From positions 868,001-932,000 of the forward strand of contig JBAIAA010000657.1 of NCBI GenBank assembly GCA_037893245.1: 64,000 nt of DNA, read 5' to 3'. Position 1 is the stretch's first letter. Every line of letters starts with the position of its first letter. This DNA comes from Crossaster papposus (Eukaryota > Echinodermata > Asteroidea > Velatida > Solasteridae). The notes below the pieces were generated by a model, which saw only the letters and a list, made by a program, of their open reading frames with translations, had not been told where the DNA came from and ran no database searches. Below, one piece after another: positions 1 to 10,562 of the stretch. The position numbers and the translations under genes were made by a program.

Positions 1-289
1 ACGTTAAATGCCAGGCCAATACATGGTAAGGTATACGGCCTGTAATTAAGGCTGTATTTTGTGTAAGCAGCCTTTGCGATACATCCGGACTTGCCCGCGC
101 CTCAAAAGGCTATACTATTGTTGTGGAGCCCGTCACGAGATTACAGCATGTGTCGCTTCATGTGTCGGTAAATTGTCGACGAATTGGAAGACCTAAGTAA
201 TTATAAGAAATGTATTTAAATAAAGGCGGATCGAGTCACTTGGAACCGTCCATTTGTTGGTGGGTAGGTACTAGAGTGGCATTTTTGCG
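1..289. other. Unassigned edge sequence, possibly an LTR-like or 3'-end remnant
   Basis: No reading frame of note. An AATAAA polyadenylation word lies near 219-224, followed by a moderately GC-rich stretch. This could be a 3' end or an LTR fragment, but no partner repeat is visible in the window, so no family is assigned. Confidence 0.25.
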
Positions 290-725
290 TTGGTAGCAGA
301 AAAGCAGATGTCCACTTTTAAACCGCCGTGACAGAACGTTCAATCGGCTTTTCTGCTAGCAGAAATGCAGATGTCCACTTTTGAACCACTGTGGTTACAA
401 CGTTCATTCTACTCTCTCTCAGAAAGCAGAAAAAGTAGAAAAACAGATTTGTTCAAAAAGTTTGATCTGCTTTTCTAGTAGTAGTGAAGTGGAAAAGCAG
501 ATGTCCTTTTTTGAACCGCCAGTGTATGGCAAAAAGTAAAACCTGCTTTTCTGGTAGAAGAAAAGTGTAGAAAAGTAGAAAAATGCATTTTGGCAAATCG
601 TTCAATCTGCTTTTCTGGTAGCAAAAAAGTAGAAAAGTAAAAAATTCATTTTACAAAAACGTTCAATCTGCTTTTCTGCCATTCTGACAGCAGAAAAGCA
701 GATGTCCTCTTTTGAACCTCCATAC
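290..725. repeat. Degenerate tandem/inverted repeat built on a GCAGAAAAGCAGATGTCC motif
   Basis: The words AGCAGAAAAGCAGATGTCC and TTTTGAACC recur near 296, 359, 491 and 692. They alternate with ACGTTCAATCTGCTTTTCTG near 338, 597 and 659, so arms of the type AGCAGAAAAG/CTTTTCTGCT face one another repeatedly. Spacing is irregular and units are diverged. It reads as an old minisatellite-like array with hairpin potential. Confidence 0.7.
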
Positions 726-2257
726 AACGGGCTTGACACGACACTGGTTGCCTACTGTATTGTGACCAGTTTACCCGCAGACACTCCACCTCTAATACTT
801 CTGTTGGCAGCCTCTGATAAGCTGTAATTAGCACTGGCTGGCACAACTATGAAATGCTAGTTGTTGTTCGTGGGAGCCTCTACATGGAGGGCAATCACAT
901 CTTTGCCGCAAGCACCGAGAATGTTGATCGCTGGTGTTGGAGCTTCGTACACTTTACCACCGTCTGGATTACTACTCGGAGGTTTGACTGTTAATATAGT
1001 CACAGACATCTTTGTTGGATACAGTGTCGAGTTTGGCATCGGCCAGATCACTGATAGAGCAACGTACTGAGTGGTCACTGTCAGCACTGTCAACGTCAGC
1101 CTTTTCAAGGGTCAATTCTAAGAGTTTTGTCATTTAGGTTCATTGCACTTTCAGGCATTGTTGGACTCTGTCGCAGTTTCTTGGAGACTCTCCGAGTCTG
1201 TGTGGCGCAAAATGAGGTACAATCTGGGCTGTCCGTGCCATCTTCCAAATTAATCCTCCTCATCGATCGACTTAGACGTTCCTCCTTTGGAGAGTCCGGG
1301 GAGTCTCGTCCCACTTGTATGACTTGTTGTGTGTCTGTGACCGGCGACGGATGTGCGAGATTCCCCTTAGCGTTGGGCGTATTTTTACTGTGCTTGCTTA
1401 GAGAGGTTTTCTCTCGTCTGTCGTTACAGCATGTGCATTTGTGGCTGGCCCTGGGTCGAACTCGCAGACTTGTCCTCGTCGGTGACTGGTCGGTTTCAAG
1501 TCGACGTTTCAAAGACAGTGTGGCAGTTGGCGACCCGTCCACTGTTTCCCGCATTCCGGGCACTGATCCTGATCCAACCGACCATATAGTCACTCAGTCT
1601 CTTATGTCCGCCCACTCAACAATTTAATCGGACATAACCGGCAAAGACAATATCATGCTTAAAATCCATTTTAAGCCAAAACAAGTCAGGAGAGAGGGAG
1701 TGTCACTGAATGGGATAGTGCCATCTCATTTCTAAAATTCTAAAATCTGCAATTCCTCTTTCCGTGTCTTCTCCTTAATCCGATAAGTAAGAGCACTTAC
1801 ATCTACACCATCAATGGTGTCGAGAACTCTGGTAAAAACTTCACTTGTCTTTAGGATTTCCTGCCGGGTTCCCTGCCAGGCCATCCAGGGTCCGTTAGGA
1901 ATTTGTTAACAATGCCGAGTGCTCTGAGTATGGGCTGTAGTTTCCCCATCGCCATTATGTTAAAAACTGCATGGTGCAAGTTATTCCTCGGCTTCATGAC
2001 CTTAGTCTGGAACTCGTGTATGAGTCGTACATGTACAATAGCTCAGCATTAACGAAGTATATATTAAAACGGTTTCCCACCCACCTAGGATATAGTGAAT
2101 TGTTTTCCAATTACACTCATTACACTACCGATTCTTTTGTTGCGATGACTTCGATGGCAATTTGCCATCCAATGTATAGCCGGGGCGAGTGTCGTGATGA
2201 CAGTTTCTATTGCAGGGCCGACTTCATGTTCCGCCACGCCAATCCCCTGCAACAACA
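726..2257. other. No recognised gene; open stretches on both strands
   Basis: Overlapping open frames lie on both strands at about 1105-1627, the minus one Ser/Arg/Pro-rich with a CxCC pair. A further minus-strand stretch at about 1730-1880 reads sensibly (SEVFTRVLDTIDGVDVSALT), so a decayed minus-strand coding region is possible. I recognise no family and see no convincing splice pattern. Confidence 0.3.
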
Positions 2258-3060
2258 TTAATGCTTCTTGAAAGCGGGATGAATTCTTCCCAAGTTTTGT
2301 GGATCGCGAGTTGGTACTTTGTTGTTTTGTTGTTGAGTTGCTCTTCTGTGGTTAACAATTTGTTCTCCACATAATGTAGATCCTCGTGCTGTTTTTGAAC
2401 AATATGCCAACTGTATATGTACCAATGTTCTCAACATGTCGGTGCCCACTTTTGCAGCAGATTGTTCACTTTTATTTTTGGCACGGCACTTTCTGTTCGA
2501 GTTCTGTGTTTGCAGTGATTTCAGTTTTCCTGATTTGGTTTGCATGCGGGACGCACATGCTTGACCATTTTTTGCTACTTGATTCCACTTAATTGTTTCA
2601 CTATCTGCGCCACTTCGTAAGGGATCAATATTCAAGTATCGACAATGTAAAGCAACGAAATTTGCCCAAAAGGCAACACGAAAGGAATAAATCATTTTGT
2701 TAACGTTCCGAATCTGTGACTGCATGTGGTCGACGTGCACGAATTCGAAGCCGAAAACGAAGCTGGCGCTCAAACTCCGCAATAACCAAGGGAGTATAAA
2801 GCTCAAATAACACCGGATGCGCCGCCCAATCGCGAACAACAAACTCGGCAACAACTTGGCGGCTTTGTGTAACGCAATAGCTGCCGCCCAATCGCGAACA
2901 GCCAACAATTCGGCAACCGAGCAACGGGATACGATTTCGGGAAGGCTTCGGCCCGAACTCCGGCAAGAATAATGCAATAGTTTACGCAAAAAGGCCCACA
3001 CACAGTCGACATGCAATCGAAAAGCGACTGCACGTTTATCAGTAACGTCTGTTTCTCCTA
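2258..3060 (-). other. Unassigned minus-strand open frames, probably fortuitous
   Basis: A 252-residue minus-strand frame (2258-3016) overlaps two others in the same strand. The words GTTGTTCGCGATTGG or close variants recur (near 2828 and 2888, giving RDWAA in translation), so the open frames partly reflect an internal short repeat. There is no recognisable domain. Confidence 0.25.
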
Positions 3061-3104
3061 AATCTCACCACGGACGAATATGAGTTTTTTTGTTTTAAAT
3101 CTTA

Positions 3105-3265
3105 TACCCCGCCGCACCGACGCCGGCGGCACGTACGCACGGCGACGAGTCACCCGACCAAAAGCGCTGCGCCTTTCCAACATGGCGCCAACCACGCGCC
3201 AAGATGGCGCGGCCCTGTGTTCCAAGATGGCGGTGCCCAGGGACAAGATGGCGCATTTTTCATCT
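3105..3265 (+). promoter_or_regulatory. GC-rich island with four AAGATGGCG/ACATGGCG motifs
   Basis: Within about 75 bases the words CAACATGGCGCC (3179), CCAAGATGGCGC (3200), CCAAGATGGCGG (3221) and ACAAGATGGCGC (3244) occur in one orientation. CCAAGATGGCGGC is the classic YY1 core, known from promoters and from the 5' ends of some retroelements. The preceding segment is CpG-rich (GCCGGCGGCACG). I infer a promoter or regulatory island, either host or from a mobile element. No transcript start can be fixed. Confidence 0.4.
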
Positions 3266-3294
3266 TTTATAGTATAGATAGAAAATAGCCCACT

Positions 3295-3510
3295 GGGCAT
3301 TTTACCCGATATTACCCGGGTTGTAACAAGTAATAACGCTAGTTATTACTGGGTAACATACCGATATTACCTGGGCTGTAACGAGTAATAACGAGTGGTT
3401 ATTACTGGGTAATAACGGGGAAATAGTAGACAAATATTTCCCTGTTATTACCACCCGATATTACCACATTTACCCAATATTACCAGGGAGAATGTTACCG
3501 ATATTTCCGG
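3295..3510. repeat. Duplicated GATATTACC/GTAATAACG segment with palindromic cores
   Basis: Two diverged copies of a segment of about 60 bp, beginning GATATTACCCGGG (near 3308) and GATATTACCTGGG (near 3362), each contain a GTAATAACG...GTTATTAC inverted pair. Further GATATTACC and TATTACC words follow to 3510. It is a small repeat of unknown family. Confidence 0.6.
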
Positions 3511-3760
3511 CATTGCATTGTAGTATTTCAAGAGTAGCTTGGAGTTTGGGATGCTAGCTTGGCAATTAATTTTGTTTTCTTCTTTTAAATACTTCGCAAC
3601 TTAATATAAGGATTGGTAGAAAACTTACAAACAAAATTTCTTCATTCATTCACTTTTATGATTAACAATACTACTTAACAAGAATAAAACTAACTTTATT
3701 CAGCGCATTGCTGACTTACTAACAGAAGTTTAAAGCTGTTTTAATAATTCAATTGAACCT
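3511..3760. other. A/T-rich spacer, nothing recognised
   Basis: No frame, repeat or RNA gene is apparent in this stretch. Confidence 0.5.
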
Positions 3761-3901
3761 ACCCATATTGCACATATTTGGAGGACTGCTGGAATTTGCC
3801 AAAACTCGACCGGGGGTGCTTGGTCTAAAAAAATTAAAAAGAAAACATATCTTTGTGCATAGATTAACAAAGATTAAACTTTCAAAGTGAACAAAAAAAT
3901 T

Positions 3902-3974
3902 GGCAAGGCGGGACTTGAACCTGCGACCTCCAGAATACTGGACCGACACTCTACCAAACTGAGCTATCGACTTG
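3902..3974 (-). repeat. tRNA-like sequence, probably a tRNA-derived SINE head or tRNA pseudogene
   Basis: On the minus strand an A box (TAGCTCAGTTTGGTAGAG) and a B box (GGTTCAAGTCC) stand at tRNA spacing, with a TCCAG/CTGGA anticodon-arm hairpin between them. The acceptor arms do not pair and the T stem has a mismatch, so a working tRNA is unlikely. T-rich sequence follows to about 3760, which could be a SINE body. The two Pol III promoter boxes are what can be seen; the SINE reading is inference. Confidence 0.55.
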
Positions 3975-4159
3975 CTCGGTCTGGCAGTCTCCCAAGTTGT
4001 CATATCTTTGTTCGAGGGCGTTAGTCAGAAGTCATAAACACCAGAATTCGGGGTGGCCAGGGATCACATCTAATTTTATAATACAACCTGGGAAGCAACA
4101 TTGTGGGGATCACTCAATGAGAATATAACTTTTTTTCTTATAATACACTTGTTAAACAT

Positions 4160-4206
4160 TAAAATTTAACCCCCCCCCCAAAAAAAAAAAAAAAAAAAAA
4201 AAAAAA
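4160..4206. repeat. C9/A-run low-complexity tract
   Basis: A run of C directly followed by about 28 A. This is simple low-complexity sequence downstream of the last visible RNF212B-like exon. Confidence 0.8.
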
Positions 4207-4332
4207 CCTAAAACGAAAAATACCCATTTGGTTTACCCACACACACATTTCAAGATGTTTGTTTTTACAATTTGGCGCGATGTTTGAACACTGATGCTTT
4301 TTTGAATACTTGTTCCCCCTTCAAATCGATAC

Positions 4333-5971
4333 CTGTAGGCCTTAGCAGCCCCTCCTGGACCCGGTGATTCACTCAGCAATCGCCTCAGCATGCAATTCTC
4401 CTCTTGCAAATGAGGCATCTCCCTGGAATTTTTTTGAAAAAATGACAACATTTAATATTTATCCTACCAGAAGTATGCCAATATATTTAGCAAAACTTTT
4501 AGTATAAAAAAAAATACCATCAAATGTACTAGATTCAGGATCTGGGAATTTTTGCCTGTGCATTTTCTTATAATATTCACATTTTGGACTTTTATAGAAT
4601 TTTATAGAATGACGCCCATGTAAACAAATACACAATATGATCGTTACTGGTACCCTATAAAATCACAGCGCTTAATTCTGTATGCTTTTCTGCCCTGAAC
4701 CTCGCTGAATTCAACAGGGTCTCTTTGTACTGAGTCAAACAAAGTCAAACAACAAGTTGCTAATTGCTTGGTACCAAACCTGCCAAAACCTAGCAAAACC
4801 CGCAGTTGGCTAAAGGAACAAAACATCTAACCTTTCTAAAGCCATAGCTTTTTGTAGCTGTCGCATTGTAATTTCTCTTTGTGATTGCACCTTTGCATCC
4901 TAGAAATCAACCATTTTATGTAAAAAATATTGAAAGTTAAACTTCATTCATATATCTGTAAACATGCATTTGTATAAATATATTTCAGATTTTCACTGTA
5001 GAAAGGGTAGTAAATGAAACGCCTTTCTTTATTACTTACCTGTTCCTTCTTATGAGCTTCTAATCGCTGCCTATGATTCTTCTGAAATTCGATCACCTTT
5101 GAAAACAAATACAAAATGAAAATCATTTTTTGTTGGTCAGATCCAAATTATTTTATCAGCATTCCGATACTGCAAAATATATCGTTTTTTATTTTAGGGC
5201 AGAGAAGGGAGGAGGGGAGGGGAGGGGAGGGGGGGGGGGGTATACCTGTTGTAACTGCCTGTGATGTTTCTTGACAATTTCACAAGGATCTTCAAAGAAA
5301 ACCTCAACCTCTGGCTTCATCTGAATTTATTCAATAACAACAAAAAATAGTACATGTACTTTATTTTACATTAATTTCTCAATGATGTTAATTGTTATCA
5401 TTAAAGTCAACCAAATTAATAGGAATTTATCCTGCCTGTGAGGTGCAAGTAATTTGAAAGAAACAAGTTTCAATCAAATAACGTCCTTCTCAAATTGAAA
5501 CAAATGATTATTCTTTGTTATTCAATATAAAGTATTTAAATGTTAACAGCATTTTTTTTAAAGTTTTGTTTTTAGAATTTTGCCATGATTCTAATGTTCA
5601 GAAAACATTCAGATGTAAAACAAGTTTCAATTATTTAAAAAAAACACATTGTTTTACAGTATACCTTGGATGATAACTTTATCGTGGAACATGGAGCTCC
5701 ACAGATAGGGCACTGGTTTTTGGTTCCTGTAAAATGAACACAATTGAAAGCTACAATTCTGTGCTAGGAAAAAATCAGTAATATCAGTAAAAAAAATCAG
5801 TTTATAATTGAAATAGAAGAAATCTAACAATCTGTCGAAAAATTTATAAATTTTATTATTACCCTCTTTAACACAGTCATTACAGTAGATGTGTCCGCAG
5901 CTTGTAAGGTAGAAGGTGTACTCACTGCCCGGCTTACGAAAGCATTGGTTACAGTGTACCCATTCTGCCAT
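4333..5971 (-). CDS. RNF212B: RNF212B-like RING-finger protein, six 5' exons (3' end not seen)
   Basis: Likely a meiotic E3 ligase of the RNF212/Zip3 group, which in animals stabilises recombination intermediates on synapsed chromosomes. Exons on the minus strand with GT/AG junctions in consistent phase: 5863-5971, 5665-5726, 5246-5320, 5040-5096, 4832-4899 and 4333-4422. The start is ATG at 5971 (MAEWVHCNQCFRKPG); an upstream in-frame extension starts only at TTG and is not used. The RING is split between exons 1 and 2: CNQC, then SCGHIYCNDC, then CPICGAPC. Exon 3 carries MKPEVEVFFEDP, the typical segment after the RING in RNF212B. Exons 4-6 are Gln/Glu/Lys-rich (QKNHRQRLEAHKKEQ) and suit the family's coiled coil. 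The exon ending at 4333 has an in-phase donor, so at least one 3' exon is missing from view. The Ser-rich tail is not found. Assignment rests on recalled similarity to RNF212B rather than RNF212. Confidence 0.82.
5197..5245 (+). repeat. G-rich tract inside an intron, touching a splice donor
   Basis: GGGAGGAGGGG repeats ending in a run of about 14 G lie in the intron after exon 3 of the RNF212B-like gene. In the transcript this is a C-rich tract that starts four bases after the donor GT at 5244-5245. It has clear quadruplex or i-motif potential. Confidence 0.8.
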
Positions 5972-6672
5972 CGTCAACCCTTGGCCTTGGCCTTTAGTAG
6001 TAGACTCCAAAAGAGAATTATAATAACAGGGGAGTAAACAAAGTGGTTATATAAACTTGATTGTTGGGCCTTCTAATTATATTAGGTTCCCTAAAAAATC
6101 AAGACGCTACTGGCAAAGAGCGGGGTTTAAAATTAGAAATCTCCCCTTAAATGTTAAACAGAATTTCATGATTTGGTGTCCCCCCAAACAAATTAACAAT
6201 TCCCTTAACTTTTGAAACTGGAAAGAAAATATTTTCTAAGTTAAGTTTTCATGTTAATTTATTTTCCCATATCCCTTTATTTAATAATTTTTAACAACCA
6301 GGTTATTCATAAATCATAGAGCCCTTAGGCCCTGATATTTCAACCTTTTTAGTAAGGATTAGTACTGACAGTAACATCCACCCTCCCCGGCCCCCCAGCC
6401 AAAATGTTTAAATATCCAAAATGGTCTGCCAAAAAGTTAAATGTTAAATGTGCCAATGCCGGTTAAGATTTTAAAATTGTTTTGTTGAAGAAAAACATTT
6501 TTAACAAACAACCATTTGCTTATGAAGTATTCATATTACCCTGACAAAAGTTGACAACGTCTTCTTAAATAAAATGCTGACGGCGAAACAAATCCTTTGA
6601 TGCAAAATTTAGACTTTTCACCGCTGAATGACAGAATGCACTGGCCTTCATTGGTTGCAAGTTTCTTCCTAC
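5972..6672. other. Upstream region of the RNF212B-like gene
   Basis: A/T-rich sequence between the ATG at 5971 and the left end of the next mobile element. It presumably holds the 5' UTR and promoter. I see no TATA box or repeat that I can defend. Confidence 0.4.
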
Positions 6673-7237
6673 TAGTAGGCCAGCCAAAGTGTGAAAATAC
6701 ACTTTGGACGGCATTGTTTGTTAATGGCCGGCATCCATGCTAGATCTATTGTTCATGGGATCAGGAAGATGATTAGGGTGGATGCCACGCTTGATTTTGA
6801 ATTTTAAGGTCATTTTGAGGTCAAAAGGTCAAATAAGGTCAAAAATCAGTATTTTCAAAATTTGTGCAAATTTTAACCGCAATTGATAGATCTACCCATA
6901 AAAGTTATTGTTAACTTCATGTTGATACACCAAACCTACGAAATTAACGGATAAACTTTGATCTTGTACACAAATATATAGCAAAATGAAACTTAAAAGG
7001 GTGATTTCTCAAAAAGTGCATATCTTAAGAATAACGAAGTTGTTTGCTCTCCCTATCTCAATGGTGCATATATTTGTTTCAAACAACTTTTTTTTCCAAG
7101 GTAAAGGTACCCAGGCAGTTTTTGATATAACAACAAATTCCATACCACATCTTCATATAATGTTAGGATGTAATAAAACAAGTAAATTTGAACGAAGTAA
7201 ATTTAAACGTGTAGTGGTTTTATAGTTTGACATGGCA
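6673..7237 (+). repeat. Left terminal inverted repeat of the PIN/CXC element
   Basis: About 565 bp matching the reverse complement of the right arm, with TGACCT-type words (AAGGTCATTTTGAGGTCA) in the middle. A small perfect hairpin, CCAAAGTGT/ACACTTTGG, lies at 6683-6706 and has no counterpart in the right arm. Confidence 0.85.
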
Positions 7238-7353
7238 CTTTGACAATTATTTCGTTGTGGCAGGGTGCATCACTTTTTTCTTTGTACATCAGAATAATTA
7301 TGTGCCCACCTAAGCTTGCTCACAATAACAGAATGGAAAATTAGTTTACGAGT

Positions 7354-8904
7354 CTATTGGCCAGCTGGGTTGTTGCAGTCAGTTGCGTCACATCCGCAGG
7401 CATAAGTGCATCTTAGGTTCTTTTTGAAGCAAGTGCATCGGGATGTCCTGCACTTTGATTTGCATCCACAGGAAACTAGCTCAAGACATGCATCTGGGAT
7501 AGGGGGTAGTCTTGTCCAGACAGCTTCCAGGTAACCTGACTCGTTCTTCCAAGCTGCTGTGTCTAGAGGAGATGGGACATCTATGTGTTCCTGGTCTGCC
7601 TGAAACCAAATCTTTGCCTGGTAGTTGGCGCGTACTGTGTGAAGTTCCAGTGCATCTCTTGTTGGCGGTAACATTTCCAGACCCTTCTTCGCCTTACTAA
7701 AGAGTTGGAGTCTGGCATGGTTGATGGTTGGCTGCTCAGGTGCACCGTATAGGTGACATACAAACTGCTCAATGGGGGCAAGTTCTCCATCACAACCAAT
7801 TCCCTTGACGAGTAGTGGTTGCTTCTCAAAGATTTTCCAGCACATTTTCTTCCCATGGCCATGGAAGGAGGAGGTTGTATCACATCCTGTAAGGGCATGA
7901 AAGCTGAGCAGGTTATCCCTCACAGGTTGTGCGAGTCTCTCAGATACTGCATGTATTGGATAACATTTGCGCTTCTTTGCCGTTCCAGAGATCATCCAAA
8001 CTTCTGTTGCTTTTGAAGATAAAAAGTGCACCAGAAGTAGCATCACGTCTGTATCCCTGCAGATGACCACCACTCTTTGATATCCTTCATTGACTACCTC
8101 ACATGCATGGAGTATCAACCTGGTGTCAGCCTCTTCATGGTTTCCTCGAAGTTTTACATCATCTCTCCTCGTGGACCTGGCATCTGTAACATCAAGGAAC
8201 CCACCGCCTGTTACTATCTCGTATCTTTGCAGTAGATCCTTGCCCTTCTGTACGATGGCGTTTGACAAGAACTTGGCGAGATCAGCTTTGTTCTCATCCA
8301 AGGCAATGAATTGGCCCCAAACCTGTGGGAGTGGGACCTGGGATCCATCGATGAGCTTTCGAATTAGCTTTTTTTTTCCCATTCGCTTTGATCGAGTTAC
8401 TGCCTTGATGGAGCTCTCTCCAATGTAGCGATCAAATACCACGTCAACTCTTGTTGTATTCTCTCCAAAGTGTTGTGTCACACTATTTATGAAAACACCA
8501 GCGTAATCACCAAAAGTTTGACACCCATGAGGCTTTCCAAGAGCTTGGATAAGTGCATGACCATCTATCTATCAGCACACATGTCTTCATGTTGGCATTC
8601 GGTTTATTTGTGGGCGTGGTAAGCCCAGCCATTAAGATGTGGATCAGATCTGCCTTTGCTGTTGAATTCATCTCCCCTCCAGCCTTGGCGAGAGACAGTG
8701 GGACGGGAGACAGCTCATGCTGGAGAATATTCACCATTTCCAATGGTCGACCTCCAGTGGCAGCATTGAGCAATCGTTGCAGTAACTTTCTGTCGGCTTT
8801 GATAATCTTCTGTACATTTTGTTTGGTGGAAACATTTGCTTTGTATAGATCAGCAAAAGTTTTGGAGCGATGTTTCTTCAGGGCGTCAGGATAATACTTC
8901 ACAC
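7354..8904 (-). CDS. PIN (FEN1/XPG-like) nuclease-fold protein with C-terminal Tesmin/CXC domain, frameshifted copy
   Basis: A long terminal exon on the minus strand, starting after an AG acceptor at 8905-8906 and ending at a stop at 7354. Motifs in order: LIDG (an Asp near 8570), VVFDRYIGESSIK, then EADTRLILHA, VICRDTDVMLLL, and ALTGCDTTSSFHGHGKK. The order and spacing mirror FEN1/XPG nucleases, whose active site uses an N-terminal Asp, an EAEA-type cluster, a DxD and a GSDY...GIG helix-two-turn-helix. The candidate acidic residues are present. The C-terminal 35 residues hold a CXC-type cysteine array (CGCKSKC...CTC...CTYACGCDATDC), a DNA-binding fold known from Tesmin/TSO1. A four-base GATA duplication near 8563-8574 shifts the frame inside the first catalytic motif, so this copy is probably inactive. 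Similar proteins are common as uncharacterised genes in invertebrates and fish. The biochemical role is inferred. Confidence 0.75.
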
Positions 8905-9183
8905 CTGTATATTAAAACAAAAACAATCAACACATTTGTTGCACCTTGAAAGCCTTTGGTGGAAAAATGCTCATTTACAAAACTGTGGGAAACTATAGAA
9001 ACAAAACAATAGTTATTGCGTTTCAAAGAAAACTTAGTTATACCTTTCCTAATTATATAATACAGCTCTATGCTTAAAATAATACAGAAGAAAGGCCTCT
9101 AGCCATCACCATGGATGATCCTTCATGAACCAACACAGCTAAATAAAATCCACAACCTAAACATGTTCTAATGCATAATAATG

Positions 9184-9222
9184 AGCTATACCAAAAGCTA
9201 TACCAAAAGCTATACCAAAAGC
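9184..9222. repeat. 12-bp microsatellite AGCTATACCAAA x3
   Basis: Three perfect head-to-tail copies of a 12-mer plus three bases, inside the mobile element's presumed intron. Confidence 0.9.
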
Positions 9223-9992
9223 AAGTACACTTGCCTAGCTTGCCCATCATACCCCATGCTCTGGAGATAATCAGTCTACACACCTACATCTAATCTTGGA
9301 ACATAAACAACCCACCTTGGCTTATACACAGGCTGGTGATGGTGACGTGATTGCATTGCAATTATGATTCACCGAGCGCAGTTTACACACACTCAGCATA
9401 CAACGCACTATTGATAAAATTGATAGTAGAACATAATTATAATGGGATTGATAAGGGAACTATGCAGTCAACTATACTCAGCTTTGAGCTCAGTATTCTA
9501 AACATCTATAAAAGGTAATAAGGAATTTGCCCTGTGAATTAAGAATTTTCTTAAGGTTGTCAAAACAATCATGAGATTTGGAGAAAGGATGATTTAACCA
9601 GCACGGAGGACTTCTTTCTTCGTGAATGTACAAGAAACTCAGGATCATTTCAAACAATTGTAAATAACAATATTTTATAAGGCATAGCTCACAAACAGTG
9701 ATTTACAATTAATCTGCAATCAATATTCAGACTTTACAAAAGAAAAATGAAAAAGACAAGCCAACATATCATGAGTGTTTGGAAAATATACAATGGTACA
9801 ATATTAATCAACAATGACAAATCATTGCTACTGTGCAATCAATGATGCAATAGTTCATAAATTCCTAAATTAAAGCAAGGACTAGATGTTTTACACCATA
9901 CAGTCTACACGTGTGTCCATAATTACTATACATGTATAATTAAAATGTAATTAAAATTAAAACAACTTGAGATAAAAAGAAAGTCTACTCAC

Positions 9993-10101
9993 TCTAACAG
10001 ATGATGTGATTCATCAAAGAAACTGAGGGTTGATGGCTTCAGATTTAGCCATACACACTTGTCAGCAAGAGCAGGTCCAGTATGTCTGATCAACAGAATG
10101 G
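9993..10101 (-). CDS. Candidate upstream exon of the PIN/CXC gene
   Basis: On the minus strand a 109-bp open stretch lies between TACTTACAG and GTGAGT splice signals. It reads ILLIRHTGPALADKCVWLNL and onward without a stop. It lies inside the TIR element, upstream of the main exon. Its end phase does not join directly to the main exon's reading phase, so either another small exon lies between, the junction is elsewhere, or the call is wrong. Confidence 0.35.
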
Positions 10102-10209
10102 CTGTAAGTACAGTATGGCATGCAATGGGGCCCTAGATGTCTGTGCTAATCAGACACCCAAAGGTCACTGATCTTGGCAGTTGCTAGGCAACAGAAGTAC
10201 TTAGGGTGT

Positions 10210-10249
10210 CCATGGAGGAATAAGAAGGAACCTTCTTATTCCTCCATGG
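10210..10249. repeat. Perfect 19-bp palindrome with 2-base loop
   Basis: The arms, CCATGGAGGAATAAGAAGG and its exact reverse complement, are separated by AA. GGTGTC words lie just before and after. It sits inside the TIR element and is not part of the terminal arms. Confidence 0.95.
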
Positions 10250-10562
10250 GGTGTCCATCTTATGTGAAAGAAGTGGCCTTGGAGTGCCTGGTCTGCTCTG
10301 GAGCATGTCTGGAGCTAGCTTTGAAACTTGGTAATCCACATTATGTTACACATGTAGCTTTTAAAGGCTGTAATTTATCACTGCACGATACCCCTATCGT
10401 GTAGGAACCTGGTATAACATATGAAAAAGCCAAATTTTACAAATGTTCAACATTTTAACTCATTGCAAGTTTGTTGACTGTGTTGGAGTCTGAACAATGT
10501 TTTACATGGAACGATTGGGAGTACAAACAATTTTGATATCAGACATACAGTTTTTGAGCAAC

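Noticed and set aside
2258-3016. 252-residue minus-strand gene
   Set aside because: Three overlapping frames of similar length exist in the same DNA, with a short internal repeat and no domain.
5972-6010. N-terminal extension of the RNF212B-like protein
   Set aside because: The upstream in-frame start is TTG. The ATG at 5971 gives the usual short leader before the RING in this family.
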